DNA of 64,000 nucleotides from Marinifilum flexuosum (GTDB lineage Bacteria; Bacteroidota; Bacteroidia; Bacteroidales; Marinifilaceae): NCBI RefSeq assembly GCF_003610555.1, contig NZ_RAPQ01000008.1, positions 310,001 to 374,000 of the forward strand, read 5' to 3'. Shown piece by piece: positions 7,913 to 16,895 of this stretch (position 1 is its first letter; each line of letters starts with the position of its first letter). The notes under the pieces were generated by a model. It saw only the letters and a program-made list of their open reading frames with translations, ran no database searches and was not told where the DNA came from. The position numbers and the translations under genes were made by a program.

Positions 7913-9523
7913 TTATTCAATTTTCGCTTTATCGGTTACAACATAGTAACGAGGATCATCGATATCCCTAATAATTACAGTTCTAAAATGATCATCAGCA
8001 CGATTCAGCAAGTTAATACAGTCTTCACTCAAGTGCTTCAACTTGATTGTTTTTCCTGCATCTTCGTACTTCTTCACCAAATTGCCAATGGCTTCAATTC
8101 CCGAGTGATCAGAAACTCTTGATTCAATAAAATCAATTTCTACAGATTCAGGATCGTTTGCAATATCAAACTTGTTCATAAAGGTAGTAATTGATCCGAA
8201 AAACAGAGGTCCCCAAATCTCATAAACTTTGGTGCCATCTTCTTTTATCGATTTACGAGCACGAATTCTTCTTGCATTCTCCCAAGAGAAAACCAGTGCA
8301 CTAACAATAACACCTACAAGAACTGCAATCGCCAAATCGAAAATAACGGTTAAACCAGATACCAAAATCAATACAAAAGCATCTGATTTTGGGATTTTAT
8401 TTAGAATACGGAAGCTCGACCATGCAAAGGTTCCGATCACTACCATAAACATTACACCAACCAATGCTGCAATAGGTACCATTTCGATATATGGAGCAGC
8501 AAATAGGATAAATGCCAATAAAGTAACCGCAGCAATAATTCCTGATAATCTTCCTCGACCACCAGATTTTACGTTGATTAATGACTGTCCGATCATTGCA
8601 CAACCACCCATTCCACCGAAAAATCCGGTAACGATATTGGCAGCACCCTGGGCCATACACTCACGGTTACCATTACCACGACTGTTGGTAATTTCATCTA
8701 ATAGGTTCAGAGTCATCAAGGATTCGATCAAACCAATTGCAGCCAAAATAGAGGCGTAAGGCAATACAAATTTGATGGTTTCCCATGTGAAAGGAACCAT
8801 GGTAAATAGTTGCGACTGGAATGTTGGCAAACCACCTTCCAAACCGGAACCTCCACCATCTCTAATAAATGATCCAACGGTGCTAACATCTAATCCTCCA
8901 AAAATAACAATGGCCGAAACCACTACAATACCGGTTAAGGCTGCTGGAATTTTAGAGGTTAGTTTTGGTAGAAAGAACATGATGGCCATGGTTAAAATAA
9001 CCAATCCAATCATGGTGTAAAGTTCTGCTCCGTGCAACCATACAGCTTCTCCTGCTATTTTTTCGGTAAACATTCCCAATTGAGAAAGGAAAATTACAAT
9101 TGCCAATCCGTTTACGAATCCCATCATAACAGGATGAGGAATCAAACGAACGAATTTACCAAATTTGAACACTCCTGCTAAAAACTGAATGATACCTGTA
9201 AGAACAATTGTAGCGAACAAGTAATTCAGTCCCATATTTTCTACAGGAGTAGCCATAGCCATTCCCATTTCGTTTCCTTCTTTTACAAGGCTAACCAATA
9301 CCACAGCCATTGCTCCAGTAGCACCGGAAATCATACCTGGACGACCGCCAAATACTGAAGTAATTAGTCCGATCATAAAGGCGGCGTATAAACCCACCAA
9401 AGGATCAACACCAGCTACAAATGCAAATGCAACAGCTTCTGGAACCAAAGCAAGCGCAACGGTTAAACCGGATAAAATATCATCTTTAGAATTCTTAGCT
9501 TTCTTTTTGAAAAAATCTACCAT
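7913..9523 (-). CDS. SulP family anion transporter with STAS domain
   Basis: 536 residues. An N-terminal membrane part of about 10-12 helices begins with DDILSGLTVALALVPEAVAFAFVAG-type sequence, the SulP core signature, followed by GLYAAFM and FGGRPGMISGATGAM. A C-terminal cytoplasmic STAS domain covers about 430-536. Relatives exchange sulfate, bicarbonate or other anions, many with Na+ or H+. The short, STAS-terminated form resembles the BicA/SulP bicarbonate group, but the substrate cannot be fixed from sequence. It is a single-gene unit with its own terminator. Confidence 0.9.
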   Translation of the reverse strand: MVDFFKKKAKNSKDDILSGLTVALALVPEAVAFAFVAGVDPLVGLYAAFMIGLITSVFGGRPGMISGATGAMAVVLVSLVKEGNEMGMAMATPVENMGLNYLFATIVLTGIIQFLAGVFKFGKFVRLIPHPVMMGFVNGLAIVIFLSQLGMFTEKIAGEAVWLHGAELYTMIGLVILTMAIMFFLPKLTSKIPAALTGIVVVSAIVIFGGLDVSTVGSFIRDGGGSGLEGGLPTFQSQLFTMVPFTWETIKFVLPYASILAAIGLIESLMTLNLLDEITNSRGNGNRECMAQGAANIVTGFFGGMGGCAMIGQSLINVKSGGRGRLSGIIAAVTLLAFILFAAPYIEMVPIAALVGVMFMVVIGTFAWSSFRILNKIPKSDAFVLILVSGLTVIFDLAIAVLVGVIVSALVFSWENARRIRARKSIKEDGTKVYEIWGPLFFGSITTFMNKFDIANDPESVEIDFIESRVSDHSGIEAIGNLVKKYEDAGKTIKLKHLSEDCINLLNRADDHFRTVIIRDIDDPRYYVVTDKAKIE

Positions 9524-9554
9524 GTTTTAAAACCTAAAATTTTGATTAAGGGCG

Positions 9555-9562
9555 CAAAAATA
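9555..9562 (-). promoter_or_regulatory. Possible -7 promoter element of sulP
   Basis: TATTTTTG on the minus strand fits TAnnTTTG and lies about 32 bp before the start at 9523. No TTG is found at the right distance upstream, so this is only a candidate. Confidence 0.35.
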
Positions 9563-9815
9563 GGCTTTTGGTTTGAACTGGCATGCACTTTATATCAATA
9601 AATTGTAAATATTTTGAGCGAAAACGATATAAAACCAATTGGCAATTAAGAATTAACAAATATCCACTCTAAATTTGCATAAAGCGAGATAAAATATTTT
9701 TTTCTGCTATTTCTAATTTCCTTAAATTGATATCAGCAAAACAATCCTGATTTATACACTCTTACCCGAAAGGGATTACATGATTTGGTTTGATAAAAAT
9801 GATTATCAGTAAGAG

Positions 9816-10082
9816 ATGAAAAGAGTAATTAAGGACTATAAAAGTATTGGAATGGATTTGTTGCAATTGTTGATCAAATCTTTTCCGGATGGAATCTACG
9901 AAGATGATTTAATAAAAATCACAAAGCCTAATGGTAAGAAAATAAATGTAATTGAATTACGTACTGAAGATACTGTATATTTAATTAAAATGGATAAGGA
10001 AATGCAATCGCAAATGGATTCCTTTACAGGCGATTTTGAAGGCTTGGATCCTTATTCGGATGGATACAGAGATGGGGTTTAG
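9816..10082 (+). CDS. Conserved small protein of unknown function, 88 aa
   Basis: A small acidic/lysine-rich soluble protein without signal peptide or membrane segment. Coding looks real: the frame is full, the amino-acid mix is ordinary, and it ends in a [10 protein letters not shown]-type tail. It overlaps the 3' end of dxs by 4 bp tail-to-tail. A TAAATTTG box at 9670-9677 could be its -7 element, although no TTG is correctly spaced. I do not recognise a family. Confidence 0.6.
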   Translation: MKRVIKDYKSIGMDLLQLLIKSFPDGIYEDDLIKITKPNGKKINVIELRTEDTVYLIKMDKEMQSQMDSFTGDFEGLDPYSDGYRDGV

Positions 10083-11992
10083 CTTGTATGTTTTGCTAAC
10101 ACTTTATTTACAGTAGCTATAATTCCTTCTTTGTCGTAACCACATTCTTTGTAGAGTTCTTGCTGGGTTCCTTGCTCAACCCATTTGTCAGGAACTCCAA
10201 GGCGGGTTATTCTGCTTTGATATCCATTATCACTCATAAACTCTAAAACTGCTGATCCCAAACCACCAACTATACAACCATCTTCAAGAGTAATTATATT
10301 ATTGTGTTTCGAGAAAACTTCATGTAGCAATTCTTCATCAAGAGGTTTCAAATATCTCATGTCGTAATGAGCGATAGAAATACCTTCTTTTTCCAATTCT
10401 TCAATGGCATCTATTGCCTCTGTTCCGATAGCTCCGATCGATAGAATGGCTAAATCGTCACCATCTTTTAGTTTTTGACCTTTCCCAACAGGAAGAATTT
10501 CAAATTCCTGTTTCCAATCAATAATTCTTCCTCTTCCACGAGGATAACGAATAGAAAATGCTCCCATATTTTCCTGCTGAGCGGTAAACATGAGATTACG
10601 CAACTCTATTTCGTTTAATGGAGCTGCTATGGTTAGGTTTGGAACACAACGCATAAAAGCAAGATCGTAAACACCATGGTGAGTTGCACCATCGGCACCA
10701 ACCAATCCACCTCTATCCAAACAGAAAACAACATTTACACCTTGTAAGGCTACATCATGAATTACCTGGTCGTAGGCACGTTGCATAAATGATGAGTAGA
10801 TGGCACAAAACGGAATTTTTCCTTGAGCAGCCAATCCGCCTGAGAATGTAACGGCATGTTGTTCTGCAATACCAACGTCAAAGGCTCTTTCGGGCATTGC
10901 TTCCATCAGTTTGTTCATTGAACTGCCAGTTGGCATTGCAGGAGTAATCCCTACAATCTTGTCATTCATTTTGGCAAGATCAACCAATGTTTCCCCAAAC
11001 ACATCCTGAAATTTTGGAGCTTGTGGTCCGTTGTCTTTCGATTGAATTATTTCCCCGGTTTCCTTATCGAATTTACCAGGAGCATGCCAATAGGTTTGAT
11101 CGATTTCGGCTTGCTTAAATCCTTTGCCTTTTTTTGTAATACAGTGTAGTATTTTTGGTCCGGGAATTTTTTGCAGATCACTCAGTACTTTAACCATGTG
11201 ATTTACATCATGACCATCAACCGGACCGAAATATCTAAAGTTAAGCGCTTCAAAAAGATTACTTTGCTTTAATAAAATGGTTTTTACACCATTTTCTACC
11301 TTTTGAAACAACTTTTGAGTGTTTGGATTGATTCTGTTGAATTTTCCAAGAAGTCTCCATACATCGTTTTTAACCTTGTTGTAAGTTTGCGATGTGGTAA
11401 TATCCAGAAGGTAATTGTTCAATCCACCCGTATTAGGATCTATGGCCATATTGTTATCATTCAGGATAACCAATAAATCGGCATTATTACCGGCCGCATT
11501 GTTTAAACCTTCGAAAGCCAAACCTGCCGTCATCGAACCATCACCAATTACAGCAACAGTTTTTCTATCGGTTTCACCATTTAATTGGGCGGCTACAGCC
11601 ATTCCTAATGCTGCAGAGATAGAAGTAGAAGAGTGACCTACAGTGAAAGAGTCGTATTCGCTTTCTTGTCTGTTTGGAAATCCACTGATTCCTTTGAACT
11701 GACGATTGGTATGGAAAACATCTTTTCGTCCTGTAAGGATTTTGTGTCCGTAAGCCTGATGGCCAACGTCCCAAACCAAGTTGTCGTATGGAGTATTCAA
11801 GACATAATGAAGGGCAACAGTAAGTTCAACAACTCCCAGACTAGCACCAAAGTGCCCTGGGTTATTTGATACCTGTTCAATAATTTCCTGTCGCAATTCA
11901 GAACATACCTGAATCAAATCATCTTCAGAAATCTTTTTAAGATCTTCCGGATAATTAATCTGATCCAATAATTTTTTATCTGCTTGCGCCAT
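10079..11992 (-). CDS. dxs: 1-deoxy-D-xylulose-5-phosphate synthase
   Basis: 637 residues, normal length. The enzyme condenses pyruvate and glyceraldehyde 3-phosphate to DXP, the first step of the MEP isoprenoid pathway, using thiamine diphosphate. The ThDP/Mg motif GDGSMTAG (about 150-157) through Asn180 is intact, and the central region has [10 protein letters not shown] with the ThDP-activating Glu. The C-terminal transketolase domain contains LEDGCIVGG. It is encoded alone, convergent with the small gene at 9816. The region upstream toward the OmpA-family gene contains a long palindrome. Confidence 0.97.
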   Translation of the reverse strand: MAQADKKLLDQINYPEDLKKISEDDLIQVCSELRQEIIEQVSNNPGHFGASLGVVELTVALHYVLNTPYDNLVWDVGHQAYGHKILTGRKDVFHTNRQFKGISGFPNRQESEYDSFTVGHSSTSISAALGMAVAAQLNGETDRKTVAVIGDGSMTAGLAFEGLNNAAGNNADLLVILNDNNMAIDPNTGGLNNYLLDITTSQTYNKVKNDVWRLLGKFNRINPNTQKLFQKVENGVKTILLKQSNLFEALNFRYFGPVDGHDVNHMVKVLSDLQKIPGPKILHCITKKGKGFKQAEIDQTYWHAPGKFDKETGEIIQSKDNGPQAPKFQDVFGETLVDLAKMNDKIVGITPAMPTGSSMNKLMEAMPERAFDVGIAEQHAVTFSGGLAAQGKIPFCAIYSSFMQRAYDQVIHDVALQGVNVVFCLDRGGLVGADGATHHGVYDLAFMRCVPNLTIAAPLNEIELRNLMFTAQQENMGAFSIRYPRGRGRIIDWKQEFEILPVGKGQKLKDGDDLAILSIGAIGTEAIDAIEELEKEGISIAHYDMRYLKPLDEELLHEVFSKHNNIITLEDGCIVGGLGSAVLEFMSDNGYQSRITRLGVPDKWVEQGTQQELYKECGYDKEGIIATVNKVLAKHTS

Positions 11993-12106
11993 GTACGAAA
12001 TTCCTCCTTATACCGTTAAAAATATTGCACGAAGATAATAAATAATTAACAAGTAATGTTGCAGTGTTATTCGTATATAAAACGCTGTATTCATATATTT
12101 GTTTAG

Positions 12107-12273
12107 GTAATACCAAATTAACTAAAGACTAAGCAATAAAATTATTTCTTTTGCACTTCTGTGTCATTAAAAAAAGCTGCGTCGTAAGTCTGCTATGCCT
12201 TACTTTTTTATCTTGCACAAGGACAAAATATTCTAATTTTAAAAAGCTTATCTTTTAATGAAATTGATATAAG
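12107..12273. repeat. 167-bp imperfect inverted repeat (MITE-like or structured element)
   Basis: The left arm from 12107 (GTAATACCAAATT) and the right arm ending at 12273 (reverse complement CTTATATCAATTT) align over roughly 70 bp at about two thirds identity. Both arms contain TAAGC followed by TAAAATTA and, further in, an A-run. The centre holds a short hairpin GTAAG/CTTAC around 12185-12204. No open reading frame. It occupies the divergent spacer between dxs and the ompA-like gene. Only one copy is in this window. Confidence 0.55.
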
Positions 12274-12306
12274 CGAGTTCTATTACTAATAAAAGTATGA
12301 TTTAAA

Positions 12307-13317
12307 ATGATTAAAAAAATAAGCCCATCAATAATCGCTTTGTTATTAGCGGTAAGTCTTTTTTCATGTGTTCCGACAAGACAATATCAAGAACTTCAGA
12401 ATAAACAGGCCAACTGTTTAGACGAACTTGAAATGCAGAAAGAAAAAAATCTTGAATTGAGTGAGAGTAATAACGAGCTGAAAGGAAAATATGATGTTTT
12501 AAAAGGAAAGTTTGATAATATTCTTTCTGATACCATTGCTTTATCCAGAAGATTACAATCAGCAAGAGAAAGGTTAAGTCGTGTAGAAAAAAGCAATCGA
12601 GATTTGATGGATCAATTGGCAGGTATGCAGGCTGGAAATGCAAGAGAAACAAAAGCTTTGCTCGAACAAATCCGTAAAGCTCAAAACGATTTACAACTGC
12701 GGGAAGATGAGGTTTTGGCTCTTGAAAAGCAAATGGATGCCCGAAAGAGAAAGTTGGATGCATTGCAGGCAGAATTGGGAAAAAGAGATCAAAGACTTAG
12801 AGAACTCGAATCGGCCCTAAGAAGGAAAGATGAGGCAGTAAAAGCTCTGAAAGATAAAGTGATGAGTGCATTAACCGGTTTTGAAGGAAATGGTTTATCA
12901 ATCAGTACCAGGAATGGAAAGGTGTATGTTTCTATGGATGAGAAATTGTTGTTTAGATCTGGTTCTTATACTGTCGATCAGCGAGGAGTGCAGGCATTGG
13001 GTCAATTGGCAAAAGTATTGGCTCAAAATAAGGATATCAATGTGATGATTGAAGGGCATACCGACAATGTTCCTTATAACGGAAGCGGTGTTTTAAAGGA
13101 CAACTGGGATTTAAGTGTTAAAAGAGCAACTTCAATTGTAAGAATCATTATTAAGAATAAAGGAGTAGCTCCAAATCGATTAACTGTTGCAGGCCGTAGT
13201 AAATATGTTCCGGTTGAAACCAATTCAAGTTCGGCAGGACGAAGCAAAAATCGTAGAACAGAAATCATTTTAACTCCTAAGTTGGATGAGTTGTTTAAAA
13301 TTTTGGAGAGTAATTAG
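12307..13317 (+). CDS. OmpA-family lipoprotein with coiled coil
   Basis: 336 residues. The lipoprotein signal has lipobox LFSC (Cys21). A long heptad-rich coiled coil (about 25-185) is followed by a C-terminal OmpA/MotB peptidoglycan-binding domain (about 205-325) with VMIEGHTDNVPY and RATSIVRI, ending in NRRTEIIL. Such proteins tether the outer membrane to the cell wall. There is no beta-barrel domain, so it is not a porin. A REP-like palindrome follows 10 bp after the stop. Confidence 0.9.
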   Translation: MIKKISPSIIALLLAVSLFSCVPTRQYQELQNKQANCLDELEMQKEKNLELSESNNELKGKYDVLKGKFDNILSDTIALSRRLQSARERLSRVEKSNRDLMDQLAGMQAGNARETKALLEQIRKAQNDLQLREDEVLALEKQMDARKRKLDALQAELGKRDQRLRELESALRRKDEAVKALKDKVMSALTGFEGNGLSISTRNGKVYVSMDEKLLFRSGSYTVDQRGVQALGQLAKVLAQNKDINVMIEGHTDNVPYNGSGVLKDNWDLSVKRATSIVRIIIKNKGVAPNRLTVAGRSKYVPVETNSSSAGRSKNRRTEIILTPKLDELFKILESN

Positions 13318-13326
13318 GTTTTGGAG

Positions 13327-13346
13327 AGACGCACGGCTGTGCGTCT
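13327..13346. repeat. Perfect REP-like palindrome
   Basis: AGACGCACGGCTGTGCGTCT: two 8-bp perfect arms around GGCT. It is GC-rich compared with its surroundings and has no T-run after it, so it is not a typical terminator. It resembles the short dispersed palindromes found in intergenic DNA of many Bacteroidota. Confidence 0.6.
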
Positions 13347-13388
13347 GTACGATTAAATTATTGTATGCTTGAGTGAAAAATTAAAGTT

Positions 13389-14177
13389 ATGAAGTTGGAA
13401 AAATCTATCATCGGCATGGTACATGTGCAAGCCTTGCCAGGAACCCCCAATAATAAGCACAGTATCGAAGAAATTTGTGAAATTGCAGTACAGGAAGCCA
13501 AGACTTATGAAGAAGCTGGCCTGGATGCCATCATGATTGAGAACATGCATGATGTTCCTTACCTAAAAGGAGCAGTTGGACCAGAAATTACTGCAAGCAT
13601 GGCGGTAGTGGCAAGAGCCATTCGGGAAGTGGTTAATTTACCTTTGGGCATACAAATATTGGCCGGAGCCAATAAAGAAGCTTTAGCCGTGGCCAAGGCT
13701 GCAAATTTTCAGTTTATACGAGCAGAAGGTTTTGTATTCGGACATGTAGCGGATGAGGGTTATATAGATTCCTGCGCTGGTGAGCTATTGAGATACCGCA
13801 AGGTAATAGGTGCCGAAGATGTGAAGATCTTTACCGATATAAAAAAGAAACACAGTTCGCATGCACTTACTGCCGATGTTGACATTGATGAAACCGCAAA
13901 AGCTGCTGAATTTTTCTTGAGTGATGGACTAATTGTTACAGGGGCGTCAACAGGAAAAGCAGTTTATCTTCATGAGTTAAAAAGTTTGAAAGATAAGGTT
14001 CAAATTCCGGTATTAATAGGATCGGGGATTACTGCCGAAAACCTCGAGGAATATTGGAATTATGCTTCCGGATTTATTGTTGGTTCACATTTTAAAGAAA
14101 ATGGTTTTTGGAAGAATCCAATATCGAAAGATCGGTTAAAGGTATTTATGGAAAAAGTGAAGCAGCTTAAAAAGTAG
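13389..14177 (+). CDS. BtpA/SgcQ family TIM-barrel protein
   Basis: 262 residues, full family length. It begins IIGMVHVQALPGTP, the BtpA-family opening motif, followed by ENMHDVPY and, near the C-terminus, VLIGSGITAENL and ASGFIVGSHFKENG, typical of a phosphate-binding TIM barrel. Cyanobacterial BtpA is linked to photosystem I stability, but in heterotrophs the members are probable sugar- or nucleoside-phosphate enzymes of unknown reaction. Encoded alone; terminator at 14207-14241. Confidence 0.85.
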   Translation: MKLEKSIIGMVHVQALPGTPNNKHSIEEICEIAVQEAKTYEEAGLDAIMIENMHDVPYLKGAVGPEITASMAVVARAIREVVNLPLGIQILAGANKEALAVAKAANFQFIRAEGFVFGHVADEGYIDSCAGELLRYRKVIGAEDVKIFTDIKKKHSSHALTADVDIDETAKAAEFFLSDGLIVTGASTGKAVYLHELKSLKDKVQIPVLIGSGITAENLEEYWNYASGFIVGSHFKENGFWKNPISKDRLKVFMEKVKQLKK

Positions 14178-14206
14178 ACTTTCAAAAATTAATAATAGAA
14201 TTGTAA

Positions 14207-14241
14207 AAGTCTAAGAGATAAGATCTCTTGGGCTTTTTTTT
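14207..14241 (+). terminator. Rho-independent terminator after the BtpA-family gene
   Basis: Near-perfect stem AGTCTAAGAGA / TCTCTTGGGCT followed by eight T, about 30 bp after the stop. Confidence 0.75.
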
Positions 14242-14302
14242 GTATGTACAAGCTAATATTTAAAGCGATCTTATACAATCTAAACTAGAAAATCCGTTCT
14301 TT

Positions 14303-14360
14303 AACGAGAAAAATAGTTAAGGAACGAGAAAAGTAGTTGTTAAAACGAAAAAAATAGTTA
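14303..14360 (+). promoter_or_regulatory. Three operator-like direct repeats before the blaI-like gene
   Basis: Copies at 14303-14319, 14323-14339 and 14344-14360 follow the pattern AACGARAAAARTAGTTR (20- and 21-bp spacing, about two helical turns). Each copy is also an imperfect dyad (AAC.A ... T.GTT). The last two overlap the promoter at 14337-14366. Inferred to be the binding sites of the BlaI/MecI-type repressor encoded just downstream (autoregulation). Confidence 0.6.
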
Positions 14361-14366
14361 TATTTG
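14337..14366 (+). promoter_or_regulatory. Bacteroidota-type promoter of the blaI/blaR1-like operon
   Basis: TTG (14337-14339), 19 bp, TATATTTG (14359-14366), an exact TAnnTTTG box, 42 bp before the ATG at 14409. It overlaps the operator-like repeats. Confidence 0.7.
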
Positions 14367-14408
14367 AATTGTCAACATTATTCATGGTATATAAAAAGGG
14401 TAATTTAA

Positions 14409-14783
14409 ATGCATACAAAACGATTAACAAAACGGGAAGAAGATGTAATGAAGATATTGTGGAATGCAGGTAAGGGTTTTGTAAAAGACTTGCTAAAACA
14501 GCATTCGGAACCTAAACCACACTACAATACTTTTAGTACAATTATTCGCGGATTAGAGGAAAAAGGCTTTGTATCTCACAATTCCTATGGTAATACACAT
14601 GAATATTATCCGCTTATAACTAGAGAGGAGTATCGGAAGCTATTCATTAAAAATGTAGTATCGGATTATTTTGAATCTTCCTATAAAAGTGTGGTTTCAT
14701 TTTTTGTGAAGGAAGAAAAACTAAATGTTGATGATCTTAAGGAACTCATTGATCTGATTGAAAAAAAAGAAGAAAAGGAGTAA
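14409..14783 (+). CDS. BlaI/MecI family transcriptional repressor
   Basis: 124 residues. The N-terminal winged helix begins LTKREEDVMKILWNAG, the classic BlaI/MecI opening, followed by a recognition region with YNTFSTIIRGLEEKGFV. A helical C-terminal dimerisation part follows. BlaI-type repressors are cleaved after a membrane M56 protease senses a signal; the next gene, 3 bp downstream, encodes such a protein. There is no beta-lactamase gene nearby, so the regulon is probably not penicillin resistance. Confidence 0.93.
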   Translation: MHTKRLTKREEDVMKILWNAGKGFVKDLLKQHSEPKPHYNTFSTIIRGLEEKGFVSHNSYGNTHEYYPLITREEYRKLFIKNVVSDYFESSYKSVVSFFVKEEKLNVDDLKELIDLIEKKEEKE

Positions 14784-14786
14784 GCT

Positions 14787-16070
14787 ATGGTCGAAATGTT
14801 TTGGGAATATCAAATTAAAGGAGGAATTGTACTGGCAGTATCAGTTCTTTTGTATGTGCTCGTATTATCAAATGATAGCTTTTTTAAGCGCAACAGGTTA
14901 TGGCTGGTTGGTAGCCTTTTATTACCATGGATAGTGCCATTAATTACCATGCCTGTTTGGTTGGAAAAGATGTTGTTTACTGATATGGGTGCTACTGTAC
15001 CTTTACATACTTTTGTATCGGTCGGTCAAATGAATATGGATACAGTTCAGGCAACGAATTATTTTTCTTTTTCGATAGAGTTTTTGGGCATTGTGCTGTA
15101 TGGGCTGATTAGTGTTGTATTCTTGGTCAGGCTTTTTTACGGCTATGCTTCTATTTTAAGTTTAAAAAAGAGTGCAGAATGTAAATCCTATAAAGGATTT
15201 TCGCTAGCAGTTCTGCCAGACTCAAAGCTTGGGCCATTTTCTTTTTTCAGAACCATTTTTATTCCTAAAGAATTGGAAAAAAGCCGAGAGAGTAGACTTA
15301 TTTTGGAACATGAAAAAGCACATTGTGCCGGATGGCACTCTATCGATCTTACTTTAGTTGAATGTATGCTAATCTTTCAATGGTGGAATCCTTTTGCATG
15401 GTGGTTACGAAATTTAATTGCCAATAATCATGAATTTTGTGTTGACAACATCATGCTAAAGAATCTGTCAGATCCGAAAGATTATCAATACTCCTTACTC
15501 AATCTTATACGTGGGCAAGGACAAAATCATTTGGTTAACAATTACAATCAAAGTCTTACTAAAAAAAGAATAATCATGATGAACAAATCAGATAAAAATA
15601 GAACGATACATAGATTAAAAGGATTACTCTTATTGCCTATATTGACTTTTAGCCTGTTGGCATTTACCAACCCTAATCAGGCTGATGAAGTAAAGGTGGA
15701 AAAGAAATCAGAACAGACAATCGCAAACACTTTAGATTTACAGAAATACATTGCCCGAAATGTGAAGTATCCTGTAATCGCCCAAGAGAATTATACACAA
15801 GCTGATGTAATTGCCCATGTTACTATTGATAAAAATGGTAAAGTAAAAGGTGTAAAAATTGCTCAAAAAAGGCAGTCCAATTTGGTTAAAATTGATGAGG
15901 TTGTAATTACTGCCTATAAAACTGCTGGAGGAAATCAGGATAATACCCAGGCAGGCATAAAGAGTTTGGAAAAAGAGACAACGCGTATTTTAAAATCCTT
16001 ACCACGATTGAGTAATCAGGCTTGGGTAGGGCAGAAGCTTGAATTTAAGCTTAAATTTAAATTGCAATAA
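14787..16070 (+). CDS. BlaR1/MecR1-like M56 membrane peptidase with C-terminal TonB-like domain
   Basis: 427 residues. Membrane helices at about 12-30, 40-58 and 95-118 surround an M56 metallopeptidase domain with zinc motif HEKAH (175-179) in LILEHEKAHCAGWH. After a further helix (LLLLPILTFSLLAF, about 275-290) comes a periplasmic TonB C-terminal-like domain (about 310-427, with ADVIAHVTIDKNGKVKGVKI). It lacks the penicillin-binding sensor of true BlaR1. The M56-TonB architecture is common in Bacteroidota. It forms an operon with the repressor upstream and probably transduces an envelope signal to it by proteolysis. Confidence 0.9.
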   Translation: MVEMFWEYQIKGGIVLAVSVLLYVLVLSNDSFFKRNRLWLVGSLLLPWIVPLITMPVWLEKMLFTDMGATVPLHTFVSVGQMNMDTVQATNYFSFSIEFLGIVLYGLISVVFLVRLFYGYASILSLKKSAECKSYKGFSLAVLPDSKLGPFSFFRTIFIPKELEKSRESRLILEHEKAHCAGWHSIDLTLVECMLIFQWWNPFAWWLRNLIANNHEFCVDNIMLKNLSDPKDYQYSLLNLIRGQGQNHLVNNYNQSLTKKRIIMMNKSDKNRTIHRLKGLLLLPILTFSLLAFTNPNQADEVKVEKKSEQTIANTLDLQKYIARNVKYPVIAQENYTQADVIAHVTIDKNGKVKGVKIAQKRQSNLVKIDEVVITAYKTAGGNQDNTQAGIKSLEKETTRILKSLPRLSNQAWVGQKLEFKLKFKLQ

Positions 16071-16074
16071 AAGA

Positions 16075-16112
16075 TAAAAAGAAAGCTGCCAAATGGCAGC
16101 TTTCTTTTTATT
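16075..16112. terminator. Bidirectional terminator between the blaR1-like gene and frr
   Basis: Stem AAAGAAAGCTGCC / GGCAGCTTTCTTT with loop AAAT and A/T runs on both sides; it fills the whole 40-bp convergent spacer. Confidence 0.8.
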
Positions 16113-16674
16113 ATATGGTCATTATATCTTTCTCTTTTTCTGCAAGCATAGCGTCAATCTTTTTACCGAAATTATCGGTCATGTTTTGCACTTCTGCTTC
16201 AGCATCTTTTTCAAGATCTTCTGATAATCCTTCTTTAATCAATTTTTTCAACTCTACGTTGGTATCTCTACGAGCGTTACGAATACTCACTTTGGCATTT
16301 TCACACTCTGCTTTCGATTGTTTTACCAAGTCGCCACGACGTTCCTCAGTTAAAGCAGGAATATTAATACGGATAATTTCACCGTTGTTATCAGGGTTGA
16401 AACCTAAGTTTGCATTCATAATTGCTTTTTCGATAGGAGAAATCATGGTTTTTTCCCAAGGTTGAACAGCAATTGTTCTAGGATCAGGAACACTTACGTT
16501 AGCAACCTGAGCTAAAGGAGTCATGCTTCCATAGTAATCAACCATAACACCATTTAACATGCTAGGACTAGCTTTTCCTGCACGAATTTTAAGTAATTCT
16601 TTTTCAAGATGGTCTACTGCAGATTCCATCTTTTCCTTTGCATCATCCAGATACATTTGAACTTCTTCGGTCAT
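16111..16674 (-). CDS. frr: Ribosome recycling factor
   Basis: 187 residues, usual length. With EF-G it splits post-termination ribosomes. Conserved blocks are LRAGKASPSMLNG, the central IRINIPALTEERR and the C-terminal LAEKEKDIM. It follows pyrH on the same strand after a 221-bp spacer rich in AGCTAAAAG-type repeats; the pyrH-frr order is conserved in many bacteria. Confidence 0.97.
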   Translation of the reverse strand: MTEEVQMYLDDAKEKMESAVDHLEKELLKIRAGKASPSMLNGVMVDYYGSMTPLAQVANVSVPDPRTIAVQPWEKTMISPIEKAIMNANLGFNPDNNGEIIRINIPALTEERRGDLVKQSKAECENAKVSIRNARRDTNVELKKLIKEGLSEDLEKDAEAEVQNMTDNFGKKIDAMLAEKEKDIMTI

Positions 16675-16895
16675 AGGAGAAAGATTTTAATTGTAATTAT
16701 TGATCAATGTATGTGTTTACAAAAATAATAAAATTTAGCTTCTAGCTGTTGGCTATTGTCTTTTAGCTTCTTGTCTTTCTAGTATTAAGACTGCTTATGT
16801 AATGGAGCAATCTTAAAAGTCCTCCTTCAAATATCACTAATAAAGATAACATTTTTTCTTAAAGCTAACAGTTAAAGGCTAATAACAAGAAACTT

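Noticed and set aside
8229-8759. 176-codon antisense frame inside the sulP gene
   Set aside because: A shadow of a strongly conserved transporter gene; the translation is low-complexity Ile/Thr/Pro-rich.
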